Shown: positions 7,767-16,446 of the stretch, piece by piece
Position numbering within the stretch: position 1 is the stretch's first letter
How the letters are laid out: each line of letters starts with the position of its first letter
NCBI GenBank assembly: GCA_002296055.1
Contig: DBHE01000134.1
Coordinates: 16,880 to 53,925, forward strand
DNA length: 37,046 nucleotides
Direction: 5' to 3'
From: Pseudomonadaceae bacterium UBA836
GTDB taxonomy: Bacteria > Pseudomonadota > Gammaproteobacteria > Pseudomonadales > Pseudomonadaceae
Translations under genes and position numbers: made by a program
The notes under the pieces: model-generated
Told to the model about the DNA's origin: nothing
Databases searched by the model: none
The model's input: only the letters and a program-made list of their open reading frames with translations

Positions 7767-8595
7767 GGGGCAACTCCTTGGGGTGGATAAAGGGGGCAGA
7801 GGCCGTCGCCAGGCGACGCGGCACTATCACCGGCGCGCCGTCACCAGGGGCGGCAAGAATATCAACGGGGGTGTTGTAGAGACGTTCAATCAGCTCCTTG
7901 CTGATCACCTCACGGGCCCCACCAAAGGCCTGCACGCGGCCATCGGCCATGGCAATCAGCTGGTCGCAATAACGCGCAGCGCAGGCCAGGTCGTGCATCA
8001 CGATCAGCACCGTGCGGCCGTTCGCCGACATCGCATGGATGGCTTCCATCACCTCCGTCTGATGACCGATGTCCAGCGCACTGGTTGGCTCGTCGAGCAG
8101 CACCATGCCGGTGTTTTGCGCCATGATCATCGCCAGCCAGACGCGCTGGACCTGGCCACCGGACAAGTCACTCACGCTGCGCTGACGCAGCTCTTGCAAC
8201 TGCAGAGTGGCGATCGCCTCCTCCACCAGCCGACGGTCTTCAATGCTCCATTGGCGCAGCCAGCCTTGATGCGGATGACGCCCATACTGCACCAACTGCT
8301 CGACGGTAATGCCAGCGGGCACCAGCGGGCGCTGCGGCAGATAGGCCAGCTGACGCGCCAGTTCTCGGGTCGAAAAGCTGGCCAGCGGCTGGCCAGCCAG
8401 CACTATCTCGCCGCTGGCAGCCGTGTGCTGCCCGGCCAGTAGCTTGAGCAGCGTCGACTTGCCGCAACCGTTGGGGCCAACCACCCCCACCAGACTGCCT
8501 GGCTGCAACGCGAAGGACACGTCCTGCACCGTCGGCGCGTGCTGGGCCTTGGGCCGATAGGAAAAAGTCAGATCCTGCACCTGCAACAACGACAT
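7759..8595 (-). CDS. Iron-siderophore ABC transporter ATP-binding protein (FecE/FhuC-like)
   Basis: A 278-residue ABC ATPase with Walker A GPNGCGKST, signature LSGGQVQRVW and Walker B MVLLDEPTSALD, followed by the switch His in VIMHDL. These are all the residues needed for ATP hydrolysis. It would energise ferric-chelate import at the inner membrane with the two adjacent permeases. Its start ATG shares one base with the stop of the upstream permease gene (TGATG at 8593-8597), indicating tight translational coupling. Confidence 0.92.
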   Translation of the reverse strand: MSLLQVQDLTFSYRPKAQHAPTVQDVSFALQPGSLVGVVGPNGCGKSTLLKLLAGQHTAASGEIVLAGQPLASFSTRELARQLAYLPQRPLVPAGITVEQLVQYGRHPHQGWLRQWSIEDRRLVEEAIATLQLQELRQRSVSDLSGGQVQRVWLAMIMAQNTGMVLLDEPTSALDIGHQTEVMEAIHAMSANGRTVLIVMHDLACAARYCDQLIAMADGRVQAFGGAREVISKELIERLYNTPVDILAAPGDGAPVIVPRRLATASAPFIHPKELPHV

Positions 8596-9647
8596 CAGTC
8601 AGCCCTCTTGCGATTCTGCAACAGCAGCAACAACAGCAATACGCCACCCAGCACACGGGTCATCAGCCCCGCGGGCATTTCAACCGGATCGGCCAGCACA
8701 CGCACCAGGGTGTCAGCCAGCAGCAACAGCAGTGCGCCCAGCGCAGCCGACAACCAGACCGGCACCGGGCCGGAGCGCAACAGCCAGGAGGCGAGAATTG
8801 GCGCCGCCATGCCAACAAAGATCACCGGCCCGCCAATCGCAGCGCCCAGGCCGGCGATCAGGATAGCCAGCGCCAGCAGTGACAATTGCACCGCAAGCAC
8901 CGGCACACCCAGGCCCTGAGCGGTGTCGCTGCCCAAACGCAACACCGACAGCGCACGCAGTAGCAGTGCCACCGGAGGCAGTAGCACCAGCAAACAAAGT
9001 AAAACCGGCACCACCACGCGGTAACCCTGGCCGGCAAAATGCCCCATGCTCCACATATAGAGCGCACTCAGGTGCGCAATGGGCTGTGATGACATGGCAA
9101 ATTCGGACAGGGCATCGAACAGCTCAGTCAACGCGATACCCACGACAATAAACAGGTAGCCCTGCTCTCCCGGTCGACGGCATAGCGTGAACAGGCAAGC
9201 AGCGGCCAACACCGCCCCGAGCGGTGCCGCCCACCAGGGCCAGCTACCCAGCGTCAGATACAGGGAGAAGAACACGATGGCCAGCGTGGCCCCCTCGTTC
9301 ACCCCGATCATGTCTGGCGTGGCCAGGCGGTTTTGCACCAGCGTCTGCACCAGACAACCGGACAGCCCCAGCGCGGCACCCGCCACCATTACCGCTAACA
9401 CCCGAGGCAAGCGGATATCAAACAGCATCAGTTGTTGCAGCCGGTTACCTTGCCCCAGCAACGTCTGCAGCGCCTGCCACGCGTCCATACTGCCAGCGCC
9501 CAGCGACAGCGCCAGCAGTGCCGTCGCCAACAGCGCCAGCAGCACCAGCCCCAGCAACAAGGTGGCGCGCCGATTCAGCAGCAGCGACCAGCCTCCCAGC
9601 CTGAGGCACCAGTATCCGTTTGGCAGCTGTCTCGCCTTATCGCTCAT
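8595..9647 (-). CDS. Iron-siderophore ABC transporter permease (FecCD family), second subunit
   Basis: A 350-residue polytopic membrane protein of the FecCD/BtuC family, recognisable by LFDIRLPRVLAVMVAGAALG, then GCLVQTLVQNRLATPDMIGV and the late GPVIFVGMAAP segment. About nine to ten hydrophobic helices are visible. The start ATG (9645-9647) has GAGGAG 5 nt upstream and lies 9 nt after the previous permease gene. It forms the channel with the neighbouring permease as a heterodimer. The first ~30 residues form a hydrophilic extension. Confidence 0.9.
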   Translation of the reverse strand: MSDKARQLPNGYWCLRLGGWSLLLNRRATLLLGLVLLALLATALLALSLGAGSMDAWQALQTLLGQGNRLQQLMLFDIRLPRVLAVMVAGAALGLSGCLVQTLVQNRLATPDMIGVNEGATLAIVFFSLYLTLGSWPWWAAPLGAVLAAACLFTLCRRPGEQGYLFIVVGIALTELFDALSEFAMSSQPIAHLSALYMWSMGHFAGQGYRVVVPVLLCLLVLLPPVALLLRALSVLRLGSDTAQGLGVPVLAVQLSLLALAILIAGLGAAIGGPVIFVGMAAPILASWLLRSGPVPVWLSAALGALLLLLADTLVRVLADPVEMPAGLMTRVLGGVLLLLLLLQNRKRAD

Positions 9648-9656
9648 CGCTGCTCC

Positions 9657-10673
9657 TCAACGCCCGGCCAGCAGCGAACGGAAACCGCCGCGCAGCACAA
9701 CCAGAATCAACACCGGCGCGCCGATAGCGGCCAACAGGGTACCCACCGGCAGCTCGTAGGGCTGAATTAGCCAGCGCGCCAGAATATCCGCACCAATCAG
9801 CAGCAGCGCCCCCGACAGTGCTGAAAACAGCAGCTGCCGCGGCAAGACAACCGGCTCGATAGCGCGCCCGCAATACGCTGCCAGAAAGCCGATAAAACCG
9901 ATGGGGCCAGCCACCGCGACCGCACAGGCAGTCAGAATCGATGCGGCGGTCAGCACCCCGGCGCGCACCCAACTGGTCGATACCCCCAGCGCCCGCGCCT
10001 GCTGGTCTCCCATGCTCATCAACTGCAACCGGTGACTGAGTGCGATAGCGCCCAACAGAGCCAGTACGGCGCCAGGCAGCAGGGTCGCTAGTGAGTCCAT
10101 CTGCACACCTGCCAGCGAGCCAAGATTCCAGAAGCGAAACTGATCCAGCGCAACCCGGTCAGCCAGCAGCAGATAATTGGCCAGCCCGCCAAACACTGCG
10201 GTCAGCGCCACGCCAGCCAGTACCAGACGCAGCGGGCTGGCCACGCCCATCATGGATGCCAGCGCGAGCACCACAAGGTTACCCAGCACAGCGCCAATGC
10301 CGGCCCAGAGCAGGTAGCCGCCGGTTGACTCGACGGCGAAAAAACTGATGCCGATCACCAGTGCAAACACCGCACCCTCGTTCACCCCCAGCAGCCCGGG
10401 CTCGGCCAGCGGGTTGCGCGTTGCCCCCTGCAACAGACTGGCCGCTACCGCGAGCGCGGCACCAATCAGTAGTGAGGCCAGAGTGCGCGGTAAGCGCAGC
10501 GTGTCGACAATCATCGCCAGCTTGTCGTCTGCCAGCCGCGCCGGATCGCCCAACAAATAGCCCGCCACCTCGGGCAGGCCGTACGTGCCGGCACCGGTGC
10601 CCAGCGAGGTAAGCACCAGTAGCGCCAGCGACAGCACAGCCACCGCCAGCACCGTCCATTGACGTCGACTCAT
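9657..10673 (-). CDS. Iron-siderophore ABC transporter permease (FecCD family), first subunit
   Basis: A 338-residue FecCD-family membrane protein: TLRLPRTLASLLIGAALA, QGATRNPLAEPGLLGVNEGA and GPIGFIGFLAAY are family signatures. The start is the ATG at 10671-10673, overlapping the stop of the MFS gene as ATGA. A longer in-frame reading back to 10877 exists but only reads through the MFS gene in another frame. It pairs with the following permease. Confidence 0.9.
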   Translation of the reverse strand: MSRRQWTVLAVAVLSLALLVLTSLGTGAGTYGLPEVAGYLLGDPARLADDKLAMIVDTLRLPRTLASLLIGAALAVAASLLQGATRNPLAEPGLLGVNEGAVFALVIGISFFAVESTGGYLLWAGIGAVLGNLVVLALASMMGVASPLRLVLAGVALTAVFGGLANYLLLADRVALDQFRFWNLGSLAGVQMDSLATLLPGAVLALLGAIALSHRLQLMSMGDQQARALGVSTSWVRAGVLTAASILTACAVAVAGPIGFIGFLAAYCGRAIEPVVLPRQLLFSALSGALLLIGADILARWLIQPYELPVGTLLAAIGAPVLILVVLRGGFRSLLAGR

Positions 10674-11884
10674 CGCCCGGCCACCTCGCCGCCCGCTGGC
10701 TGGCGCAGCCCCAGCACAATCATGATGGTGCCGAACAGCGCAACCGCCACACCCAGCAGTGATACCAGCGCCAGACAGGAGTATCCGAGCAAGGCACCAT
10801 CGTCGGTCGACGACAGGAAATAGCCACCGGCCAGGCTGGCCGCGCCCGAGGCCAAACCGGCCAGCGTGTTCTGCCACCCCATGAAGCCGGCGCGCTGTTC
10901 GGGCGCCGGGATGCCCGCGGTAATGGTCTGCGCGGCGCTGAAACGCGCTGAGCTGGCTGCCATGAACAGGGGAAAGATGAACATCAAAGGCAGCAGCATA
11001 GGCCCCCAGACAAAGCCGATCAGCGTGGCGAACATCAGCAGCAGATTGCTGCCAATGACCGCAACCAGGGTATGTCCCCGGTCAATCAGCCGGCCACTCA
11101 GCTGCATGGCGGCCATGCTAGCCAGCCCGCCCACCAGGAACAACAGCGGAATCATCTCCCGGGCCACCCCCAGGTTAAAGCGGAAGTAACTGGCAAAGTG
11201 CGGAATCAGCAGACTGTGCGCACCGGCCTGCACGCCCACTACCAGCATCGCCCACAACCACAGCGGCTCGGCGCGAAACTGCAGGCGCCCGCGCCGGCTG
11301 GCGCGGTGTTCGTCCAGCAGGGGGAACAGCAGCGCGACCAACAGCGTCAGCAGCAAACCGGCGATACCGATCACCAAAAACGCCCAACGCCAGGACAACC
11401 ACTGCGACAGACCGAGTGCCAGCGGCACCACGGCAATCCCGGCCAACGAGAACCCCATGGCGACATAGGCCAACTGGCGACCGCGTTGAGCAGCCGGCGT
11501 CATATCGACAATGGCCGCCATCAGGGTCGCCGCCATCGGGCCGGCAAACACACCAGAGAGGGCAAAAAGACACATGAGTTGGGTGCTGTTCTGCACCGCT
11601 GCACAGGCGGCCAGTACAGCAAAACGCAGGGCTGCCAGGCCCACCAGCAAGGGGCGCCTGGCAAAACGGTCCAACCAGGGGGCGGCAAACCAGCTGGCCA
11701 GCGCCGCTGCCAGACCCGCCAGTCCGGCAATGTAACCTGCGTACTGAGGCGGCATATCGAGCGGCGCCGCCAGGTCAGCCGCCAGCGGCATCACCATCAT
11801 GGTGCTGCCAATCGACAGCATGTTGATCAACATGGCCAGATTCAGTGTCACGCGTCCCTTGCCGGTGAGGGGTAAAGCAGACAT
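10670..11884 (-). CDS. MFS transporter, first gene of the siderophore operon
   Basis: A 404-residue 12-helix major facilitator protein with a typical loop motif (WLDRFARRPLLV) after the second helix and a hydrophilic central loop (DEHRASRRGRLQ). The start is taken as ATG 11882-11884, with GGAG 8 nt upstream; an ATG at 11927-11929 would add 15 residues. It is coupled by ATGA to the first ABC permease, and a Fur-like motif lies about 60-80 bp upstream. MFS proteins in such loci either export siderophores or import ferric chelates (FptX/RhtX type). No siderophore synthesis gene is seen here, so import or recycling looks more likely than export of a self-made product. Confidence 0.82.
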   Translation of the reverse strand: MSALPLTGKGRVTLNLAMLINMLSIGSTMMVMPLAADLAAPLDMPPQYAGYIAGLAGLAAALASWFAAPWLDRFARRPLLVGLAALRFAVLAACAAVQNSTQLMCLFALSGVFAGPMAATLMAAIVDMTPAAQRGRQLAYVAMGFSLAGIAVVPLALGLSQWLSWRWAFLVIGIAGLLLTLLVALLFPLLDEHRASRRGRLQFRAEPLWLWAMLVVGVQAGAHSLLIPHFASYFRFNLGVAREMIPLLFLVGGLASMAAMQLSGRLIDRGHTLVAVIGSNLLLMFATLIGFVWGPMLLPLMFIFPLFMAASSARFSAAQTITAGIPAPEQRAGFMGWQNTLAGLASGAASLAGGYFLSSTDDGALLGYSCLALVSLLGVAVALFGTIMIVLGLRQPAGGEVAGR

Positions 11885-11942
11885 GAACAGGCTCCGAACG
11901 AAGAAAGCGCTGGATACTAACCAAAGCACACCGCAACTTTCA

Positions 11943-11961
11943 ATAAATGAGAATCGCTAAC
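11943..11961. promoter_or_regulatory. Fur-like site upstream of the MFS-ABC operon
   Basis: The 19-bp string ATAAATGAGAATCGCTAAC resembles the 7-1-7 Fur pattern (TGA-AAT-N-xxT-A-C). Seventeen of its 19 bases recur at 13122-13140 in the receptor/regulator intergenic region. It lies between the end of the AraC-type gene and the MFS start, where the operon promoter should be. Confidence 0.55.
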
Positions 11962-12006
11962 GACTCGCTCTGGCGCGCATGTCCAGGCAGCCCAACAATC
12001 GCAGCA

Positions 12007-13083
12007 TCAGTCAGCTGCCCCCTCGCAAAGTTCACCCGGCGTCACGCCAAACTGGCGGCGAAAGGCGGTAATAAAGTTCGAGGTGTGGTTGTAGCCAGCC
12101 ATAAATGCCGCCTCGCTGACCGTGATGTCCTCCTGACGCAGGGCATCGCGTACCTTCTCAAGCCGCCTGCCGCGCACGTACTCGAATACCGTCAACCCGG
12201 TGTCACGACGAAAGTGCCGCTGTAGCGCACTGGCACTCATGGCGGTGGCACGAGCTACCGCTTCAACACTCAAGGGCTGGTCAAGATTGGCCTCCATCCA
12301 GGCGATGGCACGTTCGGTCGGGTCCAGCGGCCTGGGGGCGGACGCTGGCGCGCGCTCGTCCAGGGGCAAGGCGCCCACAAAGTTGATAAAGCGCCAGAGC
12401 ACCTGGTGGGACAGGCTTTCCGCCCGCAGGCTGCGGCGCAAACAGTCTTGCTCATGGCGTAGCTCCAGCAGTTCCTGACACAGCGCCAGCACCGCCTCGT
12501 CCGGCTGCCAGGCCAGCGCCGCCAGATGCCGGCCCAACAGGTGCTGCTCCAGCCGCCGGCGCAACGGATCGTTATCCTCCCCCCGGCGCAGCCAGTCGGG
12601 ATCGAACATGATCTGCACCTTGCTCAGGCCACGCTCCCCACGACGGATATGCCGACGAAATACCGTCAGACGCCGCAGATTGACAGCGATGGCCTGCGCC
12701 GTGCAGTTGCGCGATTGTCGCTGCGGGTTGACCTTTAACACGTGCTCGCAGCCATCATAGGCAAAGTGCACCTCGCCGCTCAGCACGATAGTGAGGATGA
12801 CCCTGGGTTTGATTGGCGCGGTCGTGACCGCATCGGCCAGCTCCCGGGTGCAGCCAGCCTCCACCCGCAGCGGGCCAAAGCGCTCGGACAGAAAACTGCC
12901 TTCCACCAGCACCTGGCGCCGGGCATCGTTACGGGCAACAATCTGCCCACGCCGCTCTCCGCCCACCATCTCAGCGAACAGCACCGTGCGCTCGCTGCAC
13001 CGGGTATTGCTGTCACCGACCGCCGCTTTGCTCATGCACACCCCACTTTGCCCGTTGCGCATAGTCATCTTCCGGTTACGCAT
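12007..13083 (-). CDS. AraC-family regulator of siderophore uptake (PchR-like)
   Basis: A 358-residue transcription factor with a C-terminal AraC DNA-binding domain at about 265-355: first helix-turn-helix in LSVEAVARATAMSASALQRH, second in ITVSEAAFMAGYNHTSNFIT. The N-terminal ~230 residues are probably the ligand-sensing part, as in PchR-type activators that sense a ferric siderophore. The start chosen is ATG 13081-13083 with AAGGGGG 6 nt upstream; internal ATGs at 13068, 13062 and 13035 are alternatives. It lies between, and probably activates, the divergent TonB receptor gene and the MFS-ABC operon. Confidence 0.85.
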   Translation of the reverse strand: MRNRKMTMRNGQSGVCMSKAAVGDSNTRCSERTVLFAEMVGGERRGQIVARNDARRQVLVEGSFLSERFGPLRVEAGCTRELADAVTTAPIKPRVILTIVLSGEVHFAYDGCEHVLKVNPQRQSRNCTAQAIAVNLRRLTVFRRHIRRGERGLSKVQIMFDPDWLRRGEDNDPLRRRLEQHLLGRHLAALAWQPDEAVLALCQELLELRHEQDCLRRSLRAESLSHQVLWRFINFVGALPLDERAPASAPRPLDPTERAIAWMEANLDQPLSVEAVARATAMSASALQRHFRRDTGLTVFEYVRGRRLEKVRDALRQEDITVSEAAFMAGYNHTSNFITAFRRQFGVTPGELCEGAAD

Positions 13084-13121
13084 AACCAGCCCCCTTATGA
13101 CAGCGGTCGCGAAGCCATACC

Positions 13122-13140
13122 ATAAATGCGAATCGCTATC
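13122..13140. promoter_or_regulatory. Fur-like site in the regulator/receptor divergent region
   Basis: ATAAATGCGAATCGCTATC, continuing into ATTATTC, matches the 7-1-7 Fur pattern at most conserved positions. It differs from the copy at 11943-11961 at only two bases. It sits between the AraC-type start (13083) and the receptor start (13185), so it could repress both under iron sufficiency. Confidence 0.6.
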
Positions 13141-13184
13141 ATTATTCGAGCGATATTCTGCCACACAAGCACAGGAAATATTGC

Positions 13185-15233
13185 ATGTCCGCCCATCCAA
13201 CCCGCCGCGGTGCGCGCATCCCGCACTACCTCTCTCCGCTCAGTCTTGCCGTCGCCGTGGCGTTCAGCCCCGCCCTGACCGCCGCCGAAGACGACAACAG
13301 CGATGAACTGGCACTGCCCACCATGCAGGTCTGGGGCACCCAGGTATCCAGCTCCTCCGAGTTTCTGTCCGACCAGGACATCTCGATCAAGCAGGCCGAC
13401 CACCTCTCTGACCTGCTGCGCGATATTCCCGGCGTTGACGTGGGCGGCACCCACTCGGTGACCCAGCGCATTAACATCCGTGGCCTGAACGAAACCGATC
13501 TGGACATCCGCCTGGACGGCGCCAGCCAGTACGCCAGCATGTTCCACCACATCGGCAACCTGACTCTGAACCCCGACATCATCCAGATGGCCGACGTACA
13601 GGTAGGCAATAACTCCGTACGCAGCGCCGCCGTGGGTGGTTCGGTCAGCTTTGAAACCAAGAACGCGCTGGACCTGCTGCGCGCCGGCGAAGACTTCGGT
13701 ATGCGCGTCTATGGCGGCTACGGCTCCAACGCCTATCGCCAGGGCTCGGTGACCGCCTATGGCCGCCTGAGCGACAAGGTGGATGCCATGGTCTACGGCT
13801 ACACCATCGACCGCGACAACTTTGATGACGGCGACGGCCAGCAGACCTTCGGCAGCGACGGCACCGTCAGCGACATCTTGGTCAAGTTCGGCGTGGAGCC
13901 ATCCTTCGGTCACCGCTTTGAACTCAGCCATGATCACTATCGCGACAAGGGCGATTACAGCCCGCGTCCGGACATGGCCGGCAGCGCCAACGCAGGCCTG
14001 TCAGGCGACCTGGAACTGCCCACCGAGTACACCCGCGACACCACTTCGCTGCGTTACCAGTACGATGCCGGTGGCAACACCACCGCCAACGCCACCTTGT
14101 ACCGCAACGCCATGGAGCTGAACCGCGACGAGTCACAGATCACAATCGGCTGGCCGGGCAATCGCCTGAGCGACAACACCGCTGAAGCCGAGAACCTGGG
14201 CGCCACCCTTGAGCTGACTAGCCTGGCAGAACTGGCCGGCATGCAGCACGAGGTGACCTACGGCACCCTGTATAACCGCCAGGAAAGCCGCGCCCAATAC
14301 GGCAATGATCCGTGGATCGACGAGAACGCCATCACCACAGCCGGCTATGTTGAAGACCGCATCAGCCTGACCGACCGGCTGACCGTGACCCCCGGTGTGC
14401 GCTACGACCATTTCGAGCGCAACGCCGAAACCGGCAGCGATACCTTTGACGAAGTGACCTGGGCGCTGGGCCTGGAGTTTGCCGTCAACCAGAACCTGAC
14501 CCTGTTTGCCAGCGCCCGTGAGTTGTTCAAGCCACCGCAACTGCTGGAAACCTTCGTGTACTACCAGAACGGCACCATTCTGGCCGATGACATCAAGGCC
14601 CAGACTGGTCTCAACAAGGAAATCGGCGCCCGCTACCAGCAACAATTTGGCGAGCACCGAATCAACGCCAACCTGACCTTGTTCCAGACCGACCTGGATG
14701 ATTACTTTGCCAATACCTACGACGGTACGCTAAACGGCGGTGCGGGCGGTTACATCATCGGCAACAACGGTGATGTGGAAATTGAAGGCTTTGAAGCCAG
14801 CGTTGGTTACGGCATTGGTGAGTTCAATTCGCGCCTGAGCTACGCCAAGTCCGACGCCGACAACAAAACCAACAACACCCCCGCGCTGGACTACAACGGC
14901 CGCAGCATGGACGTGGGCGACAGCATTGCGCTGAACCTCAGCTACTACTTCCCGGTCGTGGGCGTAGAAACCGGCTGGAACTCCCAATGGGTACTGACCG
15001 AAGACAACGTCATGCCCGGCACGCCGGACAAGGACAGCTACAACGTGCACTCGGTCTACGCCCAATGGGTTCCGCCGCAGGCCGACCGTCTGACCCTGAC
15101 CCTGGGCGTGGACAACCTGTTTGACGAGCAATACTACTCCCATGCCTCGCGCACCGGCGTAGCCCGCGGCTTTGAGCTGGACGACTACGAGCCGGGCCGC
15201 AACATCAAGGTCTCGGCTGCCTACCAGTTCTGA
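13185..15233 (+). CDS. TonB-dependent outer-membrane receptor
   Basis: A 682-residue outer-membrane receptor with a signal peptide (about 1-34) and a short TonB-box-like region (LPTMQVWGTQ). The plug domain is recognisable by DLLRDIPGVDVGG and INIRGLNETDLDIRLDG. A 22-strand barrel follows, ending LGVDNLFDEQYYSH and a terminal aromatic Phe. AGGAA precedes the ATG. It would bring a ferric siderophore into the periplasm for the ABC/MFS system on the other strand. NLFDEQYYSH resembles the NPNL-type motif of some haem receptors, so haem is an alternative substrate, but no haem-degradation gene is nearby. Confidence 0.88.
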   Translation: MSAHPTRRGARIPHYLSPLSLAVAVAFSPALTAAEDDNSDELALPTMQVWGTQVSSSSEFLSDQDISIKQADHLSDLLRDIPGVDVGGTHSVTQRINIRGLNETDLDIRLDGASQYASMFHHIGNLTLNPDIIQMADVQVGNNSVRSAAVGGSVSFETKNALDLLRAGEDFGMRVYGGYGSNAYRQGSVTAYGRLSDKVDAMVYGYTIDRDNFDDGDGQQTFGSDGTVSDILVKFGVEPSFGHRFELSHDHYRDKGDYSPRPDMAGSANAGLSGDLELPTEYTRDTTSLRYQYDAGGNTTANATLYRNAMELNRDESQITIGWPGNRLSDNTAEAENLGATLELTSLAELAGMQHEVTYGTLYNRQESRAQYGNDPWIDENAITTAGYVEDRISLTDRLTVTPGVRYDHFERNAETGSDTFDEVTWALGLEFAVNQNLTLFASARELFKPPQLLETFVYYQNGTILADDIKAQTGLNKEIGARYQQQFGEHRINANLTLFQTDLDDYFANTYDGTLNGGAGGYIIGNNGDVEIEGFEASVGYGIGEFNSRLSYAKSDADNKTNNTPALDYNGRSMDVGDSIALNLSYYFPVVGVETGWNSQWVLTEDNVMPGTPDKDSYNVHSVYAQWVPPQADRLTLTLGVDNLFDEQYYSHASRTGVARGFELDDYEPGRNIKVSAAYQF

Positions 15234-15247
15234 GTCCTGCCCTGATC

Positions 15248-15292
15248 GGCAGGGCGCAACGCCCTGCCCCTGGGCTACGCCACGCGTAGCCC
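15248..15292. terminator. Two adjacent perfect hairpins between convergent genes
   Basis: Stem 15248-15256/15260-15268 and stem 15272-15280/15284-15292 are each 9 bp, perfect, with 3-nt loops. They sit between the receptor stop (15233) and the mscS-like stop codon (15292-15294) and could act in both directions, although no strong T-run follows either. Confidence 0.55.
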
Positions 15293-16311
15293 TATTCCCT
15301 CGGCGCCGCCGGATCGAGCAGGTCCTGCTCGGTTCTGGCGCGCTGATCCGCCTCAATCTGCGGGCCGAGATCAGCGGTTGCCCGCGTATCCACCACACCC
15401 TGCGCCGGACCGGAGACGGTTTTCGCTGGTTGTTCCAACACGGCCTGATGGGCCTGCCCCGACTCAATCATCTGCACTCGATAGATCGGCTCAGGCAAAT
15501 CCATCCCGGCCGCCTCCAGCACGCCTTTCACCTGACGAATGGCCTCGCTCTTGAGCAAACCAAAATCATGACTGCGCTGGTCTACCCAGCCCTGAAAGCG
15601 TACCTGCACACTGGAGTCGGCCAACGCCACAATATAGGCACGCGGCGGCGGCTCGCTCAGCACACCCTCCAACGCAGCGATACAGTCGGTGCCTAGCTGC
15701 TGCGCCTGAATCAGGTCTTCACTGACGCCAATGCCTACATCGAACTGAAAGCGGCGGCTCGGGTTGCGGGTGTAATTCAGGGTCACACTGCGAAACACCA
15801 GCGCATTGGGCAAGCGCAGGTGATTGCCATCCAGTGTCATCAGAATGGTAGCCCGCGAGGTCAGGGCCACCACTATGCCCTCGTTGCCATCAATCACCAC
15901 ATGATCGCGCGGCGCGAAGGGCTGGCGCAGGCTCATCAGCAAGCCGGCCAGGTAGTTCTCCAGGGTGTCCTTGAAGGCAAAGCCCAGCGCCACCCCAAGC
16001 ACCCCGGCAGTGCCCAGCACCGCACCAACCAGTGCTGTGGCGTTCATGATTTCAAGCGCCACCAGCACCGCCACCAGCGAGACCGCCCAGCGCACCGAGG
16101 TGCGCGTCAGCTCGCGCATGAACGGGTTGCGCCGGGCCACCCGCTCCAGCAGCGCCCGCCGCGACAGCCAGCCGCCCAGCGCCCAGCCCAGCCAGATCAC
16201 CAGCAACGCCAACAGCAGCATGGGCAGCGCCGCCAGCAGGGAATAAAGTTCTTCCATCAAGCGCTGGCTGACGGCATCAATATCAAAGCGCAGGGTTTCG
16301 GTCAGTTCCAT
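15292..16311 (-). CDS. MscS-family mechanosensitive ion channel
   Basis: A 339-residue small-conductance mechanosensitive channel with three transmembrane segments (about 20-50, 70-90 and 95-125). The third is the pore helix, with the Gly/Ala-rich run GTAGVLGVALGFAFKDTLEN. After it comes the MscS beta domain (PFAPRDHVVIDGNEGIV...LPNALVFRSVTLNYTR) and the alpha/beta vestibule. By family it relieves turgor upon osmotic downshift. The C-terminal ~45 residues are a polar tail beyond the usual MscS end. Start ATG at 16309-16311; the gene converges on the receptor gene. Confidence 0.9.
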   Translation of the reverse strand: MELTETLRFDIDAVSQRLMEELYSLLAALPMLLLALLVIWLGWALGGWLSRRALLERVARRNPFMRELTRTSVRWAVSLVAVLVALEIMNATALVGAVLGTAGVLGVALGFAFKDTLENYLAGLLMSLRQPFAPRDHVVIDGNEGIVVALTSRATILMTLDGNHLRLPNALVFRSVTLNYTRNPSRRFQFDVGIGVSEDLIQAQQLGTDCIAALEGVLSEPPPRAYIVALADSSVQVRFQGWVDQRSHDFGLLKSEAIRQVKGVLEAAGMDLPEPIYRVQMIESGQAHQAVLEQPAKTVSGPAQGVVDTRATADLGPQIEADQRARTEQDLLDPAAPRE

Positions 16312-16413
16312 ATTGCCTCCGTAATCTCCTCTTTCTTTGTAATGCAGACACCCGAAAAGTGCAGAAACCTTTTGCAGTACCTTGCCATATACAGACCGAG
16401 GGGAAGGCGTACA

Positions 16414-16446
16414 ATGGCGGTCCGACTGACTACCTGTGTTGCCTGA
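16414..16446 (+). CDS. Possible 10-codon leader peptide coupled to the DUF21/CBS gene
   Basis: ATG GCG ... TGA encodes MAVRLTTCVA. It has the only strong Shine-Dalgarno in the region (GAGGGGAAGG, 16398-16407, 6 nt before the ATG). Its stop overlaps the next gene's start as TGATG, so terminating ribosomes could re-initiate on the larger gene. It could alternatively mark a frameshift near a longer N-terminus. Confidence 0.45.
   Translation: MAVRLTTCVA

Noticed and set aside
16410..16415. TACAAT as a -10 box for the DUF21/CBS gene
   Set aside because: It overlaps the ATG of the SD-equipped leader ORF and has no -35 at proper spacing.
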